NCBI RefSeq assembly: GCF_002479325.1
Contig: NZ_DLMO01000127.1
Location: 1-12,516 of the forward strand
Direction of reading: 5' to 3'
Length of the DNA stretch: 12,516 bases
Source: Brevundimonas sp. UBA7534
GTDB lineage: Bacteria > Pseudomonadota > Alphaproteobacteria > Caulobacterales > Caulobacteraceae
Shown here: in pieces, positions 12,275 to 12,516 of the stretch
Position numbering within the stretch: position 1 is the first letter of the stretch
How the letters are laid out: every line of letters starts with the position of its first letter
Translations under genes and position numbers: made by a program
The notes under the pieces: generated by a model
What the model saw: the letters and a program-made list of their open reading frames with translations, nothing else
Told to the model about the DNA's origin: nothing
Database searches by the model: none

Positions 12275-12516
12275 TCACGCCTTGCGGAAGAAGGCGTGGA
12301 TGCGCTCGGCCAGGGGTTGGCTGATGCCGTCCACCTTGACCAGGTCGACGACGGAGGCGCGGCCGACGCCCTTGGCCGAGCCGAAGGCGTGCAGTAGGGC
12401 CTTCTTGCGGCCGGGGCCGACGCCTTCGATCTCGTCCAGGGGATTGCGCTTGATATCCATCGAGCGACGCTTGGCGTGGGCGCCGTTGGCGAAACGGTGC
12501 GCCTCGTCGCGCAGGC
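12275..12516 (-). CDS. uvrC: Excinuclease ABC subunit C, C-terminal part
   Basis: The last 80 codons of UvrC, cut by the right edge. UvrC makes both incisions around a DNA lesion in nucleotide excision repair. The segment LRDEAHRFANGAHAKRRS is the conserved end of the RNase H-like nuclease region. It is followed by a double helix-hairpin-helix domain: NPLDEIEGVGPGRKKALLHAFGS and later VVDLVKVDGISQPLAERIHAFF. In typical versions HRFA is followed by a small hydrophobic residue; here it is Asn, which is unremarkable. The gene lies upstream of pgsA on the same strand, as often in alphaproteobacteria, but here other genes come between. Confidence 0.95.
   Translation of the reverse strand, partial: LRDEAHRFANGAHAKRRSMDIKRNPLDEIEGVGPGRKKALLHAFGSAKGVGRASVVDLVKVDGISQPLAERIHAFFRKA

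Noticed and set aside
12276..12298. 8-bp inverted repeat CACGCCTT/AAGGCGTG at the vapC-uvrC junction as a bidirectional terminator
   Set aside because: No T-tract on either side; it is mostly uvrC coding sequence. It may matter slightly but is not supported.

Overview
This is a GC-rich, gene-dense window from an alphaproteobacterium. Two points suggest Caulobacterales, probably Brevundimonas-like: a tandem pair of large S46 dipeptidyl-peptidases, and uvrC and pgsA on the same strand close together, an arrangement common in alphaproteobacteria. The assignment rests on gene content and protein style only. No gap between genes exceeds about 190 bases and there is no rRNA, tRNA, CRISPR array or insertion sequence.

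Left part (1-4416, minus strand): two tandem S46 family secreted dipeptidyl-peptidases, followed by the N-terminus of a probable GNAT acetyltransferase whose GTG start overlaps the stop of the second peptidase. Between the peptidases lie two facing copies of a palindromic REP-like element. The paralogues differ at the known S1 specificity position (Gly in one, Ser in the other), so together they may trim a wider range of peptides in the periplasm.

Middle (4589-7604, plus strand): a three-gene exporter operon of DevC/DevA/DevB type (FtsX/MacB-like permease, ATPase, HlyD-type adaptor). It ends at a clear intrinsic terminator placed inside the 3' coding end of the convergent crotonase-family gene. 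That crotonase lacks both classical hydratase glutamates.

Region 8456-8775 (minus strand) is a complete small transcription unit: promoter, leader of about 80 nt, a 50-codon ORF and an intrinsic terminator. A 12-bp hairpin in the leader covers the ribosome binding site. I do not recognise the protein. It is the best candidate here for something undescribed.

Plus-strand genes at 8818-9595 encode a DUF1289 protein and a membrane-anchored retropepsin-like aspartic protease. The protease gene ends tail-to-tail with pgsA, with overlapping stop codons.

Right part (9592-12516): uvrC (partial, right edge) and pgsA, both minus strand, are separated by a beta-carbonic anhydrase and two toxin-antitoxin modules: a Phd-type antitoxin/PIN toxin pair on the minus strand and a VapBC pair on the plus strand. 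The first pair runs directly into pgsA through one-base-shifted start/stop overlaps (TTGA, then ATGA), so translation of the essential phospholipid gene is probably coupled to that of a toxin. Each antitoxin gene has a palindrome immediately upstream, probably its autoregulatory operator.
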